64,000 nucleotides of DNA, from NCBI RefSeq assembly GCF_000212395.1, contig NC_015499.1:461501-525500 (forward strand), read 5' to 3'. Numbering within the stretch: the first letter of the stretch is position 1; the number at the start of each line of letters is the position of its first letter. The notes under the pieces were generated by a model, which was given only the letters and a program-made list of their open reading frames with translations, was not told the origin of the DNA and searched no databases. The position numbers were made by a program, and so were the translations under genes. Source of the DNA: Thermodesulfobium narugense DSM 14796 (lineage in GTDB: Bacteria > Thermodesulfobiota > Thermodesulfobiia > Thermodesulfobiales > Thermodesulfobiaceae). Shown in pieces: positions 30,848-40,005 of the stretch.

Positions 30848-32002
30848 GTGTTTTTTCATGCTTTAAGTCCTAGTGAAGCTATCTTAAACAACATCAAAAT
30901 TGTTGATTCGACTTTGAGAGATGGGGAACAAACAGCGGGGGTTATTTTCAATAAACAGGATAAAGTTAAAATTGCCAAAGAATTAAGTGATTTAGGCGTT
31001 TATCAAATTGAAGCGGGAATACCTGCTATGATGGGGGAGGAGTTTGAAGCCGTTTCGGCTATTGCTAAACTTGGTTTGAAATCAAGGATAATGTCCTGGA
31101 ATAGACCTGTTTTGTCTGATATTGACACGTCTTTGAAAGCAGGTGTGGATTCTGTTGGAATTTCCTGTCCAATCTCTCCTATTCACCTTCACTTTAAACT
31201 GGGGTTAGAGTTTGATGAGGCTCTAAAATTAACTGATAAAGCAATAAATTATGCAAAAAAACATGGTCTTTATGTTTCTACTCACATGGAAGATGCGGGG
31301 AGGGCTCCAAGAAATTTTTTGGTAAGATTTGCTCTTATGGCAAAGGAATCCGGCTCTGATAGGCTTAGAATTTGTGACACTTCGAGCGTAATGGACCCGT
31401 TTAAAGTTTATGAAACGGTAACTTATTTGTCTGAAAGAGTAGGTATACCTTTAGAAGTCCACATGCATAACGACTTTGGTATGGCTACGGCAAATACCCT
31501 TGTTGGTGTTGCGTCAGGCAGCGAATTTGCAAGCGTTACTGTCTTAGGATTGGGAAAAATGGCTGGAAACGCATCTTTGGAAGAAGTTATTGCGGCGCTG
31601 AAGTTTCTATGGGGAGTAGACCTGGGATTCGACTTCAAAAAGATGATTTCTTTGTCAAATTATGTAAGTAAGAAATCTGGCGTCGAAATACCTGATTTTA
31701 GACCCATAATTGGCAAGAAGCTTTTTAGTACTGAATCTGGAATTTCATTGGATGCTAGAAAGATGGGCAAAAAGATTTCAGCTTTTTCAGCTCAAGATCT
31801 TGGGTTGGTAGAGCAACTAGTAATTGGTAAACATTCTGGTCCTAAAGCAGTGAAAAATAAATTTGAAGAATTTGGCATTCAACTGAATGACGAACAGATA
31901 AATATTATCTTGCCGAAAATTAAAAGTAAAGTTTCAGAATTATCAAGACCTCTTTTTGACAAAGAATTAATGTTGATCTACAAGGAAACTTTTAATAGTT
32001 AA
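30848..32002 (+). CDS. Homocitrate synthase (NifV)-like enzyme
   Basis: A DRE-TIM metallolyase of 384 residues that condenses acetyl-CoA with a 2-oxo acid. Motifs: IVDSTLRDGEQTAG at the N-terminus, the metal-binding VHMHNDFGMATANTL, and GLGKMAGNASLEEV. Overall it is closest to NifV-type homocitrate synthases, and the LeuA-type C-terminal regulatory domain is absent. No nif genes are in the window, so the product could instead feed lysine, citramalate or citrate (Re-type) synthesis. It starts at GTG one base after the oxidoreductase gene, so the two are coupled. Confidence 0.82.
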   Translation: MFFHALSPSEAILNNIKIVDSTLRDGEQTAGVIFNKQDKVKIAKELSDLGVYQIEAGIPAMMGEEFEAVSAIAKLGLKSRIMSWNRPVLSDIDTSLKAGVDSVGISCPISPIHLHFKLGLEFDEALKLTDKAINYAKKHGLYVSTHMEDAGRAPRNFLVRFALMAKESGSDRLRICDTSSVMDPFKVYETVTYLSERVGIPLEVHMHNDFGMATANTLVGVASGSEFASVTVLGLGKMAGNASLEEVIAALKFLWGVDLGFDFKKMISLSNYVSKKSGVEIPDFRPIIGKKLFSTESGISLDARKMGKKISAFSAQDLGLVEQLVIGKHSGPKAVKNKFEEFGIQLNDEQINIILPKIKSKVSELSRPLFDKELMLIYKETFNS

Positions 32003-32062
32003 TATTTCTTCAACTTTTTGTGAGCGTTTGGTTATTAATTTAATTTAAATATTTGATTTATT

Positions 32063-32089
32063 CTGACATTTCAAAACATTTGGTATACT
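32063..32089 (+). promoter_or_regulatory. Likely promoter of the por operon
   Basis: TATACT at 32084-32089 lies about 109 bases before porC in a 195-base gap. A CTGACA at 32063-32068 is the best -35 match, with a short 15-base spacer; TTCTGA at 32061 would give 17. The long leader has no obvious riboswitch. Confidence 0.5.
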
Positions 32090-32197
32090 TGTTTTTTTAA
32101 AAAATTGAATACAATACATTTATAATGTTTATAGGTTATTCTTAAGTATTTAGCTTAGTTTTTTAAATTGTTTTCACATATAAAAGGAGGTCTGATA

Positions 32198-32773
32198 ATG
32201 AAAAGTTATTGGGAAATTCGTTGGCATGCAAGAGGAGGACAGGGGGCATGGACAGCCTCTCAATTTCTGGCATCAGCTGCACTAAGCGTTAATAAATATT
32301 TTCAATCCTTTCCTGAATTTGGAGCCGAAAGAGAAGGAGCTCCCATTGTAGCGTATACTAAAATTTCTGATATGCCAATAAAAAATTATTCCCAAATAGA
32401 GGAACCAGATGCTGTGGTAGTTCTCGATCCTACTTTATTTTCCCAGGTAAACTTTTTAAACGGTCTTAAGAGTGACGGATATTTAATAGTCAATTATCCT
32501 GGTGATCCTAAGCAGCTTAGGGAAGAGTTAAAAATTCCTCCCGGGATAAAAGTTTTTACGGTTGATGCAACAAAGATAGCTTTGGAAACATTAAAGAGGC
32601 CTATAACCAATACCACTATGGCAGGTGCACTGGTTAAGGCGACAGGAATACTCAATTTTGAAGATGTTGTGAATGAAATGATAAGAAGCTTTAGCGGTAA
32701 GTTCAAGCAAGAAATTATTGATGCCAACGTTAATGCTATTAGAAGAGCATATGAGGAGGTGAAGCAGGGATGA
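32198..32773 (+). CDS. porC: Pyruvate:ferredoxin oxidoreductase, gamma subunit
   Basis: A 191-residue catalytic-gamma domain protein with the hallmark RWHARGGQGAWTASQ and PEFGAEREGAP. Part of the four-subunit pyruvate:ferredoxin oxidoreductase, which makes acetyl-CoA, CO2 and reduced ferredoxin, or runs backward in autotrophs. The ATG at 32198 follows AAAAGGAGG; an upstream in-frame ATG at 32168 is rejected. The order gamma-delta-alpha-beta and four-base overlap with porD are typical. Confidence 0.95.
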   Translation: MKSYWEIRWHARGGQGAWTASQFLASAALSVNKYFQSFPEFGAEREGAPIVAYTKISDMPIKNYSQIEEPDAVVVLDPTLFSQVNFLNGLKSDGYLIVNYPGDPKQLREELKIPPGIKVFTVDATKIALETLKRPITNTTMAGALVKATGILNFEDVVNEMIRSFSGKFKQEIIDANVNAIRRAYEEVKQG

Positions 32774-33129
32774 ACAAAGATATAAAGAGAATTGAAGTGC
32801 CATGTGAAGAGAAGTTAGTTTGGGAAGAGATGCCCCTTGGAAATACTTTAGTAGGGGGTGCTAACTCTGAGTGTTTGAAAACAGGCACCTGGAGAGTTCA
32901 ACATCCTACAGTAAATAAGGAGAAATGTACAAATTGCATGACTTGTTGGCTCTTTTGTCCAGATATGTCAATTGTTGTCGAAAAAAAGAACAATAAATAT
33001 GAGATGCTTGGATTTGATCCTGTGCACTGTAAGGGTTGTGGAGTTTGTAGTAAGGTTTGTCCTGTAAATGCTATTGAAATGGTATTAGGATCTGATTTTG
33101 AAAATACTGAAAAGCCATTTTTGAGATAA
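32770..33129 (+). CDS. porD: Pyruvate:ferredoxin oxidoreductase, delta subunit
   Basis: A 119-residue ferredoxin-like subunit. Two [4Fe-4S] sites, CTNCMTCWLFCP and CKGCGVCSKVCP, carry electrons from the TPP centre to external ferredoxin. The N-terminal 50 residues contain WRVQHPTVN, usual in delta subunits. It overlaps porC by four bases. Confidence 0.95.
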   Translation: MNKDIKRIEVPCEEKLVWEEMPLGNTLVGGANSECLKTGTWRVQHPTVNKEKCTNCMTCWLFCPDMSIVVEKKNNKYEMLGFDPVHCKGCGVCSKVCPVNAIEMVLGSDFENTEKPFLR

Positions 33130-33140
33130 TGGAGGGTCAT

Positions 33141-34328
33141 ATGGCGAGAAAAAGTGTTGGTTTAACTGGAGATTATGCAGTAGCAGAAGCAATGAGACAA
33201 ATTGATCCAGATGTAGTTGCAGTCTATCCTATTACGCCTCAGACTTTGATAGTTGAAAAGTTTGGAGAATTTGTGGCTGACGGTATTGTTCATACTGAAT
33301 TTGTTCCTGTAGAATCAGAACATTCAGCACTTTCAGCATGTTGTGGAGCGTCGGCTGCTGGAGCTAGAACAATGACTTGTACATCTTCACAGGGTCTTGC
33401 TCTTATGCATGAAATTTTATATATAGCAGCAGGAAATAGACATCCAATCGTAATGGTAGATGTCAATAGAGCACTTTCTGCTCCTATTAACATTCACGGC
33501 GATCACAGCGATACTATGGGTTCAAGAGATGCTGGCTGGATTCATCTTTATTGTTTCAACGGCCAAGAGGCATACGATTCAACTATTATAGCAACAAGAA
33601 TTGCTGAAAATCCAAATGTTTACCTGCCAGTTATTGTAGGTCTTGATGCTTTTAACATTTCTCATAACACTGAAAGGATAGAACTTTTAGATGATCAAGA
33701 GGTAAAAGACTTTGTTGGAGAGTTTAATCCACCTTATTCGCTTTTGGATTTGAAATATCCAGTAAGTGTGGGTGCTTACTTTTTGCCAGATTACTATATG
33801 GAGGCAAGAAGAAAACTTCAGGAGGTTATCCAAAATTCAAAAAAGGTAATTGTAGAAATTCATGAAGAGTATAACAAGAAGTTTGGAAGAAATGTTCCTG
33901 CTATTATGGAAACTTATAAGATGGAAGATGCCGAGTATGCTATATTGGCTATGTCATCAATAACGGGCGTTGCAATGCTTGCAGCTGATGAACTGAGATC
34001 TAAGGGGATTAAAGCAGGTGTTATAAGACTTAGACTCTTTAGACCATTTCCCGCTGATGAATTATATGAGGCTATTTCTAATTTGAAAGGTTTAGCTGTT
34101 GTAGAAAGGGCAGATGCCTATGGAGCAGCATGTGCACCTATTTTTTCAGAATTGTCTGGTGCTTGTGCAAATAAAAAGAAGATGCCTCTAATGGCCAACT
34201 ATGTAATTGGTTTGGGCGGAAGAGACGTAAAAATCAAAGATATGAAAAGTATTTTTGAGGATATAGTGGCTAAAGTTAATAAAGGAGAGGTAAAAGATTT
34301 GAGACAGTATATAGGCGTGAAAGGATAA
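33141..34328 (+). CDS. porA: Pyruvate:ferredoxin oxidoreductase, alpha subunit
   Basis: A 395-residue alpha subunit. It starts KSVGLTGDYAVAEAM with VYPITPQT, which binds the pyrimidine end of TPP, and has VPVESEHSALSAC and the C-terminal transketolase-like domain. An ATG at 33129 overlaps the porD stop, but GGAGG lies between it and the ATG at 33141, so the latter is the start. The overall pattern fits pyruvate over 2-oxoglutarate or 2-oxoisovalerate, though this is not certain. Confidence 0.95.
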   Translation: MARKSVGLTGDYAVAEAMRQIDPDVVAVYPITPQTLIVEKFGEFVADGIVHTEFVPVESEHSALSACCGASAAGARTMTCTSSQGLALMHEILYIAAGNRHPIVMVDVNRALSAPINIHGDHSDTMGSRDAGWIHLYCFNGQEAYDSTIIATRIAENPNVYLPVIVGLDAFNISHNTERIELLDDQEVKDFVGEFNPPYSLLDLKYPVSVGAYFLPDYYMEARRKLQEVIQNSKKVIVEIHEEYNKKFGRNVPAIMETYKMEDAEYAILAMSSITGVAMLAADELRSKGIKAGVIRLRLFRPFPADELYEAISNLKGLAVVERADAYGAACAPIFSELSGACANKKKMPLMANYVIGLGGRDVKIKDMKSIFEDIVAKVNKGEVKDLRQYIGVKG

Positions 34329-34343
34329 AGGAGGGATAATTAT

Positions 34344-35327
34344 ATGGCCTTAAAGTTAACTGAATTACCAAGCAAAGAGTTGCCAATAACTTCAGGACAT
34401 AGAGTTTGTGCTGGTTGTCCTGAACCCATGATAATAAAACAAGCTATATTAGCGTCAAATGAACCAGTTGTCGTTGGTGAGGCTACAGGTTGCTTTGAAG
34501 TTTCATCTTGTATTTTCCCATATACGTCTTGGAACGTAAACTGGTATCATAATGCTTTTGAAAACGCTGCTGCTATTACCTCAGGTATGGAAGCAGCTTA
34601 TAAAGCGCTTTCTAAAAGAGGTAAGGTTACGGAACCAATCAACTTTATAGCCTTTGGTGGCGATGGTGGAACATATGATATAGGCTTTCAGGCGCTTTCT
34701 GGTGCTATGGAAAGAGGACACAGAATGCTTTATATTTGCATGGACAACCAAGCATACATGAACACAGGAATTCAAAGGTCAGGCGCTACTCCATTGGGAG
34801 CTTGGACAACAACCTGTCATGTAGGAAAGGTAAGACCTGGTAACGTGCGTGCAAGCTTAAGGAAAGATATAGTAGCTATAATGGCTGCTCATGATATTGC
34901 GTATGCTGCTCAGGCTTCTTTGTCGCACTGGAATGATTTTATGAGAAAAGTACAAAAGGCTCTTTCTTATGATGGACCAAGTTTTATTACAGTACTTGCG
35001 CCTTGCCCAAGGGGTTGGAGATTTCCTGCCTCAGAGACAGTAAACATTGCAAAACTTGCAGTAGAAACAGGCTTTTGGCCACTTTATGAAGTAGACAATG
35101 GTCAATGGAATGTTACCTTTAAGCCAAGAGAACTTAAGCCCTTGGAAGAATTTTTGAAGACTCAGGGAAGATATGCTCATTTGTTTAAATCAGAAGAAGG
35201 GAAACAAGTTATTGAACACATTAAAGAACTTGTACAATACAAACTTAATTATATTAATCATATGGCAGAAGCTACAAAGGGTTGTGAGATGAACATTTTT
35301 GGTCGCTGTGCATTGCCGGAAGTATAA
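34344..35327 (+). CDS. porB: Pyruvate:ferredoxin oxidoreductase, beta subunit
   Basis: A 327-residue TPP-binding beta subunit: GHRVCAGCPEP at the N-terminus gives cluster ligands, and FGGDGGTYDIGFQALSGAME with NQAYMNTGIQRSGATP binds TPP and Mg. A further Cys in the C-terminal region (GCEMNIFGRCALP) may complete a [4Fe-4S] site, as in archaeal-type enzymes. AAAGGAGGG lies upstream of the ATG. It is the last gene of the operon and is followed by a strong terminator. Confidence 0.95.
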   Translation: MALKLTELPSKELPITSGHRVCAGCPEPMIIKQAILASNEPVVVGEATGCFEVSSCIFPYTSWNVNWYHNAFENAAAITSGMEAAYKALSKRGKVTEPINFIAFGGDGGTYDIGFQALSGAMERGHRMLYICMDNQAYMNTGIQRSGATPLGAWTTTCHVGKVRPGNVRASLRKDIVAIMAAHDIAYAAQASLSHWNDFMRKVQKALSYDGPSFITVLAPCPRGWRFPASETVNIAKLAVETGFWPLYEVDNGQWNVTFKPRELKPLEEFLKTQGRYAHLFKSEEGKQVIEHIKELVQYKLNYINHMAEATKGCEMNIFGRCALPEV

Positions 35328-35358
35328 CTTATTTTAATTTACTAAAAGTTTTAAAGTT

Positions 35359-35390
35359 AAAGGGAACTGAGAGAATCAGTTCCCTTTTTT
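35359..35390 (+). terminator. Rho-independent terminator after porB
   Basis: A perfect 12-bp stem, AAAGGGAACTGA/TCAGTTCCCTTT, with a 5-base loop and a T-run, lies 31 bases past the porB stop. Confidence 0.95.
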
Positions 35391-35525
35391 ATATATATAT
35401 TTCTATATGTTCGAATATAAAACTTTTATGAGTTTGTCTAGAGTTTGTAATTTGTATTTTTCTTATAATTTGTTTAAAATATATTTTAGTTATAAAAAAA
35501 TGAGTTTTGTTTAACTGAATAAATT
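35391..35525. other. AT-rich gap before the TPP riboswitch
   Basis: This stretch separates the porB terminator from the thi leader. It must hold the thi promoter. TATAAT at 35464-35469 is the best -10 candidate, but its -35 region is poor. A 21-base sequence at 35398-35418 matches the arsR operator at 17 positions. No ORF of note. Confidence 0.5.
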
Positions 35526-35640
35526 TTCCCGGGGAGCTCGAAAGGGCTGAGAAAGGCTATATGCCTGACCCGCTGAACCTGAATCGGGTAATACCGACGA
35601 AGGGAGAGAAATTAATAACTCCCAAGGTCGGGAGTTTTTT
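35526..35640 (+). promoter_or_regulatory. TPP riboswitch with transcription terminator
   Basis: The THI-box aptamer is complete: GGGGAGC, the conserved GGGCTGAGA (35544-35552), TGCCTGACCCGCTGAACCTG, and ATCGGGTAATACCGACGAAGG. P1 pairs TTCCC (35526-35530) with the GGGAG region at 35602-35606. Downstream, ACTCCC/GGGAGT (35618-35635) with a T-run is an intrinsic terminator. The CTCCC of the terminator can also pair with the GGGAG of P1, giving an antiterminator. TPP binding should therefore stop transcription of thiE-thiC-thiL. Confidence 0.97.
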
Positions 35641-35671
35641 ATTTTATTAAATATTTAGAGAGGTAAGGAAA

Positions 35672-36679
35672 ATGTTTTTTAAAACTGAGATTGATAGGGT
35701 TATAGATGCTAATCGCAATAGGTGTATTGAAGGTTTAAGGGTTGTTGAAGATTATTTAAGATTTATAAGAAATGACTCAATTAATGCTTCTGCAATTAGA
35801 GATATCAGACACGAAATATCAAAAATTTTGGATTTTGACATAGTTGGTGCAAGAGATGTAAATTCTGATATAGGAAAAAATAATTTACATAACTCCTATA
35901 CTCGAATAGATCAAGTTTTAAGAGCCAATTTATCAAGGACTAAGGAAAGCCTGAGGGTTTTAGAAGAGTTTACAAGATATATTGATACTTCAATTAGCGA
36001 TCGCATAATGAATATAAGATTTAGGTTTTATGAAGTAGAAAAGAGGCTATTATCTAATAAAGATCTTGAAAAAATCTATATATTAGCAGATGTAGGTCTA
36101 GTAGAAAGTGAATCGGACCTTTTTGACGGTTTAAAAATTCTCTTAGATAATAATGTGAGAATAGTTCAACTAAGAGCAAAAAAATTTTCTACCAAAAAGC
36201 TCTACGAACTAGGACTTAAGATAATTGAGTTTTTTCCGCATCTAAAGCTGATAATTAACGATAAAGTTGAAGTAGCACTTGCATTAAAGTCTTACGGCGT
36301 TCATGTTGGAGAGGACGAATTGCCATTTGATGTTGTGAGAGATTTAATGAGAAATAATGTAGTGGGAGCTACAGTTCATAACGTTGAAGATCTTAGACTA
36401 TCTCAGATAGCTGGAGTAGACTATATTGGTGTTGGCGCTATATATCCTTCTACTACTAAACCAGATTGTCAATTAAACGGTATAGAATTCTTAAAAAAAA
36501 TAAGAGCTTTAACTACGACTTTCATATATGCTATTGGCGGTATAAACTCAAAAAATGCTAAAGAAGTTTTTAATGCTGGTGCTGATGGAATTTGTGTGGG
36601 AAGCGGTTTTTGGCATGCTAAGGATAGAATTGAAGAGATAAAAAGATTAATTCACATTTCGAGTGAGGAGGAAAATTAG
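35672..36679 (+). CDS. thiE: Thiamine-phosphate synthase with N-terminal ThiD2 domain
   Basis: A 335-residue fusion. Residues 1-125 form the helical ThiD2 domain (VIDANRNRCIEGLRVVEDYL and RHEISKIL, with a second RTKESLRVLEEFTRYI), a proposed HMP-phosphate kinase. Residues 130-335 are ThiE, joining HMP-PP and thiazole phosphate: IVQLRAKK, LIINDKVEVAL, GVHVGEDELP, GATVHN, GVGAIYPSTTKP and YAIGGI. The fusion could cover both the kinase and the coupling step, as in cyanobacteria and Aquifex. First gene under the TPP riboswitch, with AGAGAGG upstream of the ATG. Confidence 0.94.
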   Translation: MFFKTEIDRVIDANRNRCIEGLRVVEDYLRFIRNDSINASAIRDIRHEISKILDFDIVGARDVNSDIGKNNLHNSYTRIDQVLRANLSRTKESLRVLEEFTRYIDTSISDRIMNIRFRFYEVEKRLLSNKDLEKIYILADVGLVESESDLFDGLKILLDNNVRIVQLRAKKFSTKKLYELGLKIIEFFPHLKLIINDKVEVALALKSYGVHVGEDELPFDVVRDLMRNNVVGATVHNVEDLRLSQIAGVDYIGVGAIYPSTTKPDCQLNGIEFLKKIRALTTTFIYAIGGINSKNAKEVFNAGADGICVGSGFWHAKDRIEEIKRLIHISSEEEN

Positions 36680-37978
36680 ATGACCCAGAGGGAGTTTGCT
36701 ATAAAAGGTATTGCTACTGATGCTATAAAATGCGTGTCAGAGTATGAAGGCTTAAGCGTTGAATATATTATGGAACAACTTATTTTAGGAACAGTTTGTA
36801 TTCCTGCAAACATAAATCACAAGTCTATGTCTTATAGAGGAATTGGAAAAGGTTTAAAAACAAAAATAAATGCTAATATAGGAACTTCAAGTGATTATCC
36901 AAATATAGATGAAGAACTTGCAAAACTAGAAGTTGCTATTAAAAGTGGTGCAGATGCGGTAATGGATCTTTCAACTGGTGGCGATCTGACAAAAATTAGA
37001 GAAAGACTTTTGGCAAAGTGCAGAGTGCCATTTGGTACTGTGCCTATATATGAAGTTGCTGTTAATGCTCTTGAGAAATATGGTGCAATTGTAAAGATGA
37101 AAGTTGATGACATTTTTGAAGTTATAGAAAAACAAGGCGAGCAAGGAGTCGATTTTATAACAGTTCACGTCGGCGTTACCAGGTCTTCTATTGAGAGGTT
37201 AAAAAAACAAAAAAGGATAGCAGATATAGTAAGTAGAGGCGGGTCATTTTTAACCGCTTGGATTTTACACAATGACAGAGAAAATCCTCTTTATGAAAAT
37301 TATGATAGATTATTGGAAATTGCAAAGAAATATGACATGACGCTTTCTTTGGGAGATGGAATGAGACCGGGAGCCCTTGCAGACGCAACCGACAGGTGTC
37401 AGATTGAAGAATTGATAACTTTGGGAGAGCTAACAAAAACAGCTCTTGACAATGGGGTTCAAGTAATGGTAGAAGGACCTGGTCATGTTCCAATTGACCA
37501 AATAGAAACCAATATAAAGATCCAGAAGTCCCTGTGCCAGGGAGCTCCATTTTATGTACTAGGGCCTTTAGTAACTGACGTTGCTCCAGGTTACGATCAC
37601 ATAACTTCAGCAATTGGTGGGGCAATTGCAGGTATGTATGGAGCTGACTTTTTGTGTTATGTAACTCCTGCAGAACACCTTGGTTTGCCAACCTTAGAAG
37701 ACGTAAAGGAAGGAGTGATTGCATCAAAAATAGCTGCGCACGCAGCTGACATTGCGAAAGGGGTCAAAGGGTCTCTTGACTGGGATATAAAAATGGCTAA
37801 GGCAAGGAAAGCTCTTGATTGGAAACAGCAAATTGAACTTTCTGTAGATCCAGAAAAGTCTTCTAAGATTTATAACAGCAGAAAATCATCTGAGGAACAG
37901 GGTTGTAGTATGTGTGGCAAGTATTGTGCAATGAAGATTGTCTCTGAATATTTAGATGTAGAAGTTAACAAATGCTAA
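36680..37978 (+). CDS. thiC: HMP-phosphate synthase ThiC
   Basis: The radical SAM enzyme that rearranges aminoimidazole ribotide into the thiamine pyrimidine. Conserved elements: VCIPANINHKS, NANIGTSSDY, DLSTGGDL, GDGMRPGALADATD, MVEGPGHVP, and the C-terminal CSMCGKYCAMK cluster motif (CxxCxxxxC), whose three cysteines hold the [4Fe-4S]. At 432 residues this is the short bacterial/archaeal form without the long N-terminal extension of E. coli ThiC. It directly abuts thiE and overlaps thiL by seven bases. Confidence 0.98.
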   Translation: MTQREFAIKGIATDAIKCVSEYEGLSVEYIMEQLILGTVCIPANINHKSMSYRGIGKGLKTKINANIGTSSDYPNIDEELAKLEVAIKSGADAVMDLSTGGDLTKIRERLLAKCRVPFGTVPIYEVAVNALEKYGAIVKMKVDDIFEVIEKQGEQGVDFITVHVGVTRSSIERLKKQKRIADIVSRGGSFLTAWILHNDRENPLYENYDRLLEIAKKYDMTLSLGDGMRPGALADATDRCQIEELITLGELTKTALDNGVQVMVEGPGHVPIDQIETNIKIQKSLCQGAPFYVLGPLVTDVAPGYDHITSAIGGAIAGMYGADFLCYVTPAEHLGLPTLEDVKEGVIASKIAAHAADIAKGVKGSLDWDIKMAKARKALDWKQQIELSVDPEKSSKIYNSRKSSEEQGCSMCGKYCAMKIVSEYLDVEVNKC

Positions 37979-38955
37979 AGATAAAAGAGCTTGGAGAATT
38001 TGGCTTTATAGATAGTATAAAGCTAGGAAAAACAGTAGACGATCTCAAAGTAGGCATTGGAGATGATGCTGCAATAATTTCTCCCCATGAGGAATTCGAC
38101 ATAGCTGTTACCACAGATATTTTGGTAGAAGGCTCTCACTTTTTTGCTGATACTGATCCTTTTGCTATTGGATACAGATCTATGTGTGCAAATTTATCTG
38201 ATATTGCAGCAATGGGAGCTATACCGAAATTTTATTTTGTATCTCTTGGCATAAACCCCGAAAGAGATTTTGGTTATGTGAAAGATATATATAGAGGTTT
38301 GAACTATCTTGCTGAACAATTTGATACTAATCTAGCTGGTGGAGATACAATTAAATCTGATAAAACAATTATATCTATTACATTGATAGGTTATGTTGAG
38401 AAATCTGTTGCAATAAAGAGAGAGGGAAAGATAGAAGATAGGGACCTTATTGTTTCTGTAGGACCCCTTGGTTATTCTGGAGCAGGATTGGAGGTAATTA
38501 AAAATAAGCTTGACGGCTTTGATGAACAGGCAAAAGTTTTTCTTTACCCTTATCCTCAGGTTGTTGCAGGACGTATTTTAGCACACTCAAAATTAGTTCG
38601 CGTAATGATGGATAATTCTGACGGTCTAGCTAGTTGTATTGAAAATTTGGTTATTAAGAACGGCTTTGGAGCTATTCTTTTTGAAGAAGAGCTTTTTGAC
38701 GAAAAACTAAAGGCTATTGCAGAAATTACAAATAGAGATTATCTTGATTTTGTGTTTAATGGGGGGGAAGATTTTGGACTTGTAGCAGTTGTAAGAAGAG
38801 ATGGCTTTTTAGATTTGTCTACTTTTTTAGAAAAATCGCTGATTAATAATAATGTAAAGATAATAGGAGAAATAACTCAGGAAAGGAAGATAGTTCTTAG
38901 GAGATTGGATAATAGTTTTCTTGAAATAAAAAAAACAGGCTATGTTCAATTTTAA
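37972..38955 (+). CDS. thiL: Thiamine-monophosphate kinase
   Basis: A 327-residue PurM/ThiL-fold kinase making TPP from TMP: VGIGDDAAIISP at the N-terminus (metal and ATP), TDILVEGSHFF, SMCANLSDIAAMGA, LAGGDTIKSD, and the C-terminal NGGEDFGLV. It starts within thiC and closes the TPP-controlled operon, so the cell's own TPP pool regulates its synthesis. Confidence 0.96.
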   Translation: MLKIKELGEFGFIDSIKLGKTVDDLKVGIGDDAAIISPHEEFDIAVTTDILVEGSHFFADTDPFAIGYRSMCANLSDIAAMGAIPKFYFVSLGINPERDFGYVKDIYRGLNYLAEQFDTNLAGGDTIKSDKTIISITLIGYVEKSVAIKREGKIEDRDLIVSVGPLGYSGAGLEVIKNKLDGFDEQAKVFLYPYPQVVAGRILAHSKLVRVMMDNSDGLASCIENLVIKNGFGAILFEEELFDEKLKAIAEITNRDYLDFVFNGGEDFGLVAVVRRDGFLDLSTFLEKSLINNNVKIIGEITQERKIVLRRLDNSFLEIKKTGYVQF

Positions 38956-39014
38956 AAATTAAAAGTAGAATTAAAAGATTAAGATAAAATTATCTTTTAC
39001 AAATGATTAAGTAT

Positions 39015-39043
39015 TTGACAGATATTTTATTTATTGGTATGAT
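39015..39043 (+). promoter_or_regulatory. Consensus promoter of the ribosomal superoperon
   Basis: TTGACA (39015-39020), a 17-base spacer and TATGAT (39038-39043), 66 bases before rpsL. It has the strength expected for a ribosomal protein operon. Confidence 0.85.
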
Positions 39044-39108
39044 AGCATTTTGTCTATAATTTAAAAATTTTTTATTAGGAGGTGAACCTCTAAAAGAGGG
39101 ACTATAGT

Positions 39109-39483
39109 ATGCCCACAATTAATCAATTAGTTCGATATGAACGAGAAAAACTAGTTAAAAAATCAAAATCACCAGCTTTGCAATCTTGTCCTCAAAGAAG
39201 AGGGGTTTGTACAAGGGTTTACACTACCACGCCAAAAAAACCTAACTCTGCACTAAGAAAGGTCGCACGTGTAAAACTTACTAATGGTTACGAAGTAACG
39301 GCTTACATACCTGGTATTGGACATAATTTACAAGAACATTCCGTTGTTTTGGTAAGGGGAGGTCGTGTAAAAGATCTTCCTGGTGTTCGTTACCATATTG
39401 TAAGAGGGGCTTTAGATGCAGCCGGTGTTCAAAATAGAGCTCAGGGCCGTTCAAAATATGGCTCTAAAAAACCTAAGAAATAA
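39109..39483 (+). CDS. rpsL: 30S ribosomal protein S12
   Basis: A 124-residue decoding-centre protein. The streptomycin loop [17 protein letters not shown] and the second loop near [13 protein letters not shown] are both wild-type in appearance, so no resistance change is visible. It is the first gene of the superoperon, with AGGAGG upstream. The gene before it is thiL, not rpoC, so the common rpoBC-rpsL linkage is broken here. Confidence 0.98.
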   Translation: MPTINQLVRYEREKLVKKSKSPALQSCPQRRGVCTRVYTTTPKKPNSALRKVARVKLTNGYEVTAYIPGIGHNLQEHSVVLVRGGRVKDLPGVRYHIVRGALDAAGVQNRAQGRSKYGSKKPKK

Positions 39484-39505
39484 GCTAAAAAGGAGATAAA
39501 AAGTT

Positions 39506-39976
39506 ATGCCTAGACGTGGAGGAGTAAAAGTTAGGCAAGTTATGCCCGATCCTGTTACCGGTAGTACAGTTGTAACTAAAATTATTAATAAAATAATGTG
39601 GGATGGGAAAAAGAGCAAAGCGGAAAGTATAATGTATGGAGCACTTGATATAGTAGAAAAAACTATTGGAGAACCTGGAGTACAGGTTTTAGAAAAAGCA
39701 ATACAAAATATTACCCCGATCTTAGAGGTACGACCAAGGCGTGTTGGCGGTGCTGTATATCAAATACCTATTGAAGTAGAACCGAGAAGAGGTTTGGCTC
39801 TTGCAATTAGATGGATTGTGGATGCTGCAAGAGCAAGAACAGGTAAGTCTATGAAGGAAAATCTTGCTCAAGAGATTATAGACGGATATAGAGGTACCGG
39901 TACAGGTATTAAAAAGAGAGAAGATATGCATAAGATGGCAGAAGCAAACAGGGCTTTTGCACATTATAGGTGGTAA
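39506..39976 (+). CDS. rpsG: 30S ribosomal protein S7
   Basis: A 156-residue primary 16S rRNA-binding protein that nucleates the 30S head. It shows [20 protein letters not shown], then [17 protein letters not shown] and RALALRW-like LALAIRWIV, with [10 protein letters not shown] at the end. Twenty-two bases after rpsL, with AAAAGGAG upstream of the ATG. Confidence 0.98.
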   Translation: MPRRGGVKVRQVMPDPVTGSTVVTKIINKIMWDGKKSKAESIMYGALDIVEKTIGEPGVQVLEKAIQNITPILEVRPRRVGGAVYQIPIEVEPRRGLALAIRWIVDAARARTGKSMKENLAQEIIDGYRGTGTGIKKREDMHKMAEANRAFAHYRW

Positions 39977-40005
39977 TAAATTAACAAATTAAGGATGGAG
40001 TGTTT

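Noticed and set aside
37188-37727. 179-codon minus-strand open frame
   Set aside because: Entirely antisense to thiC; Leu-rich shadow translation with no recognisable domain.
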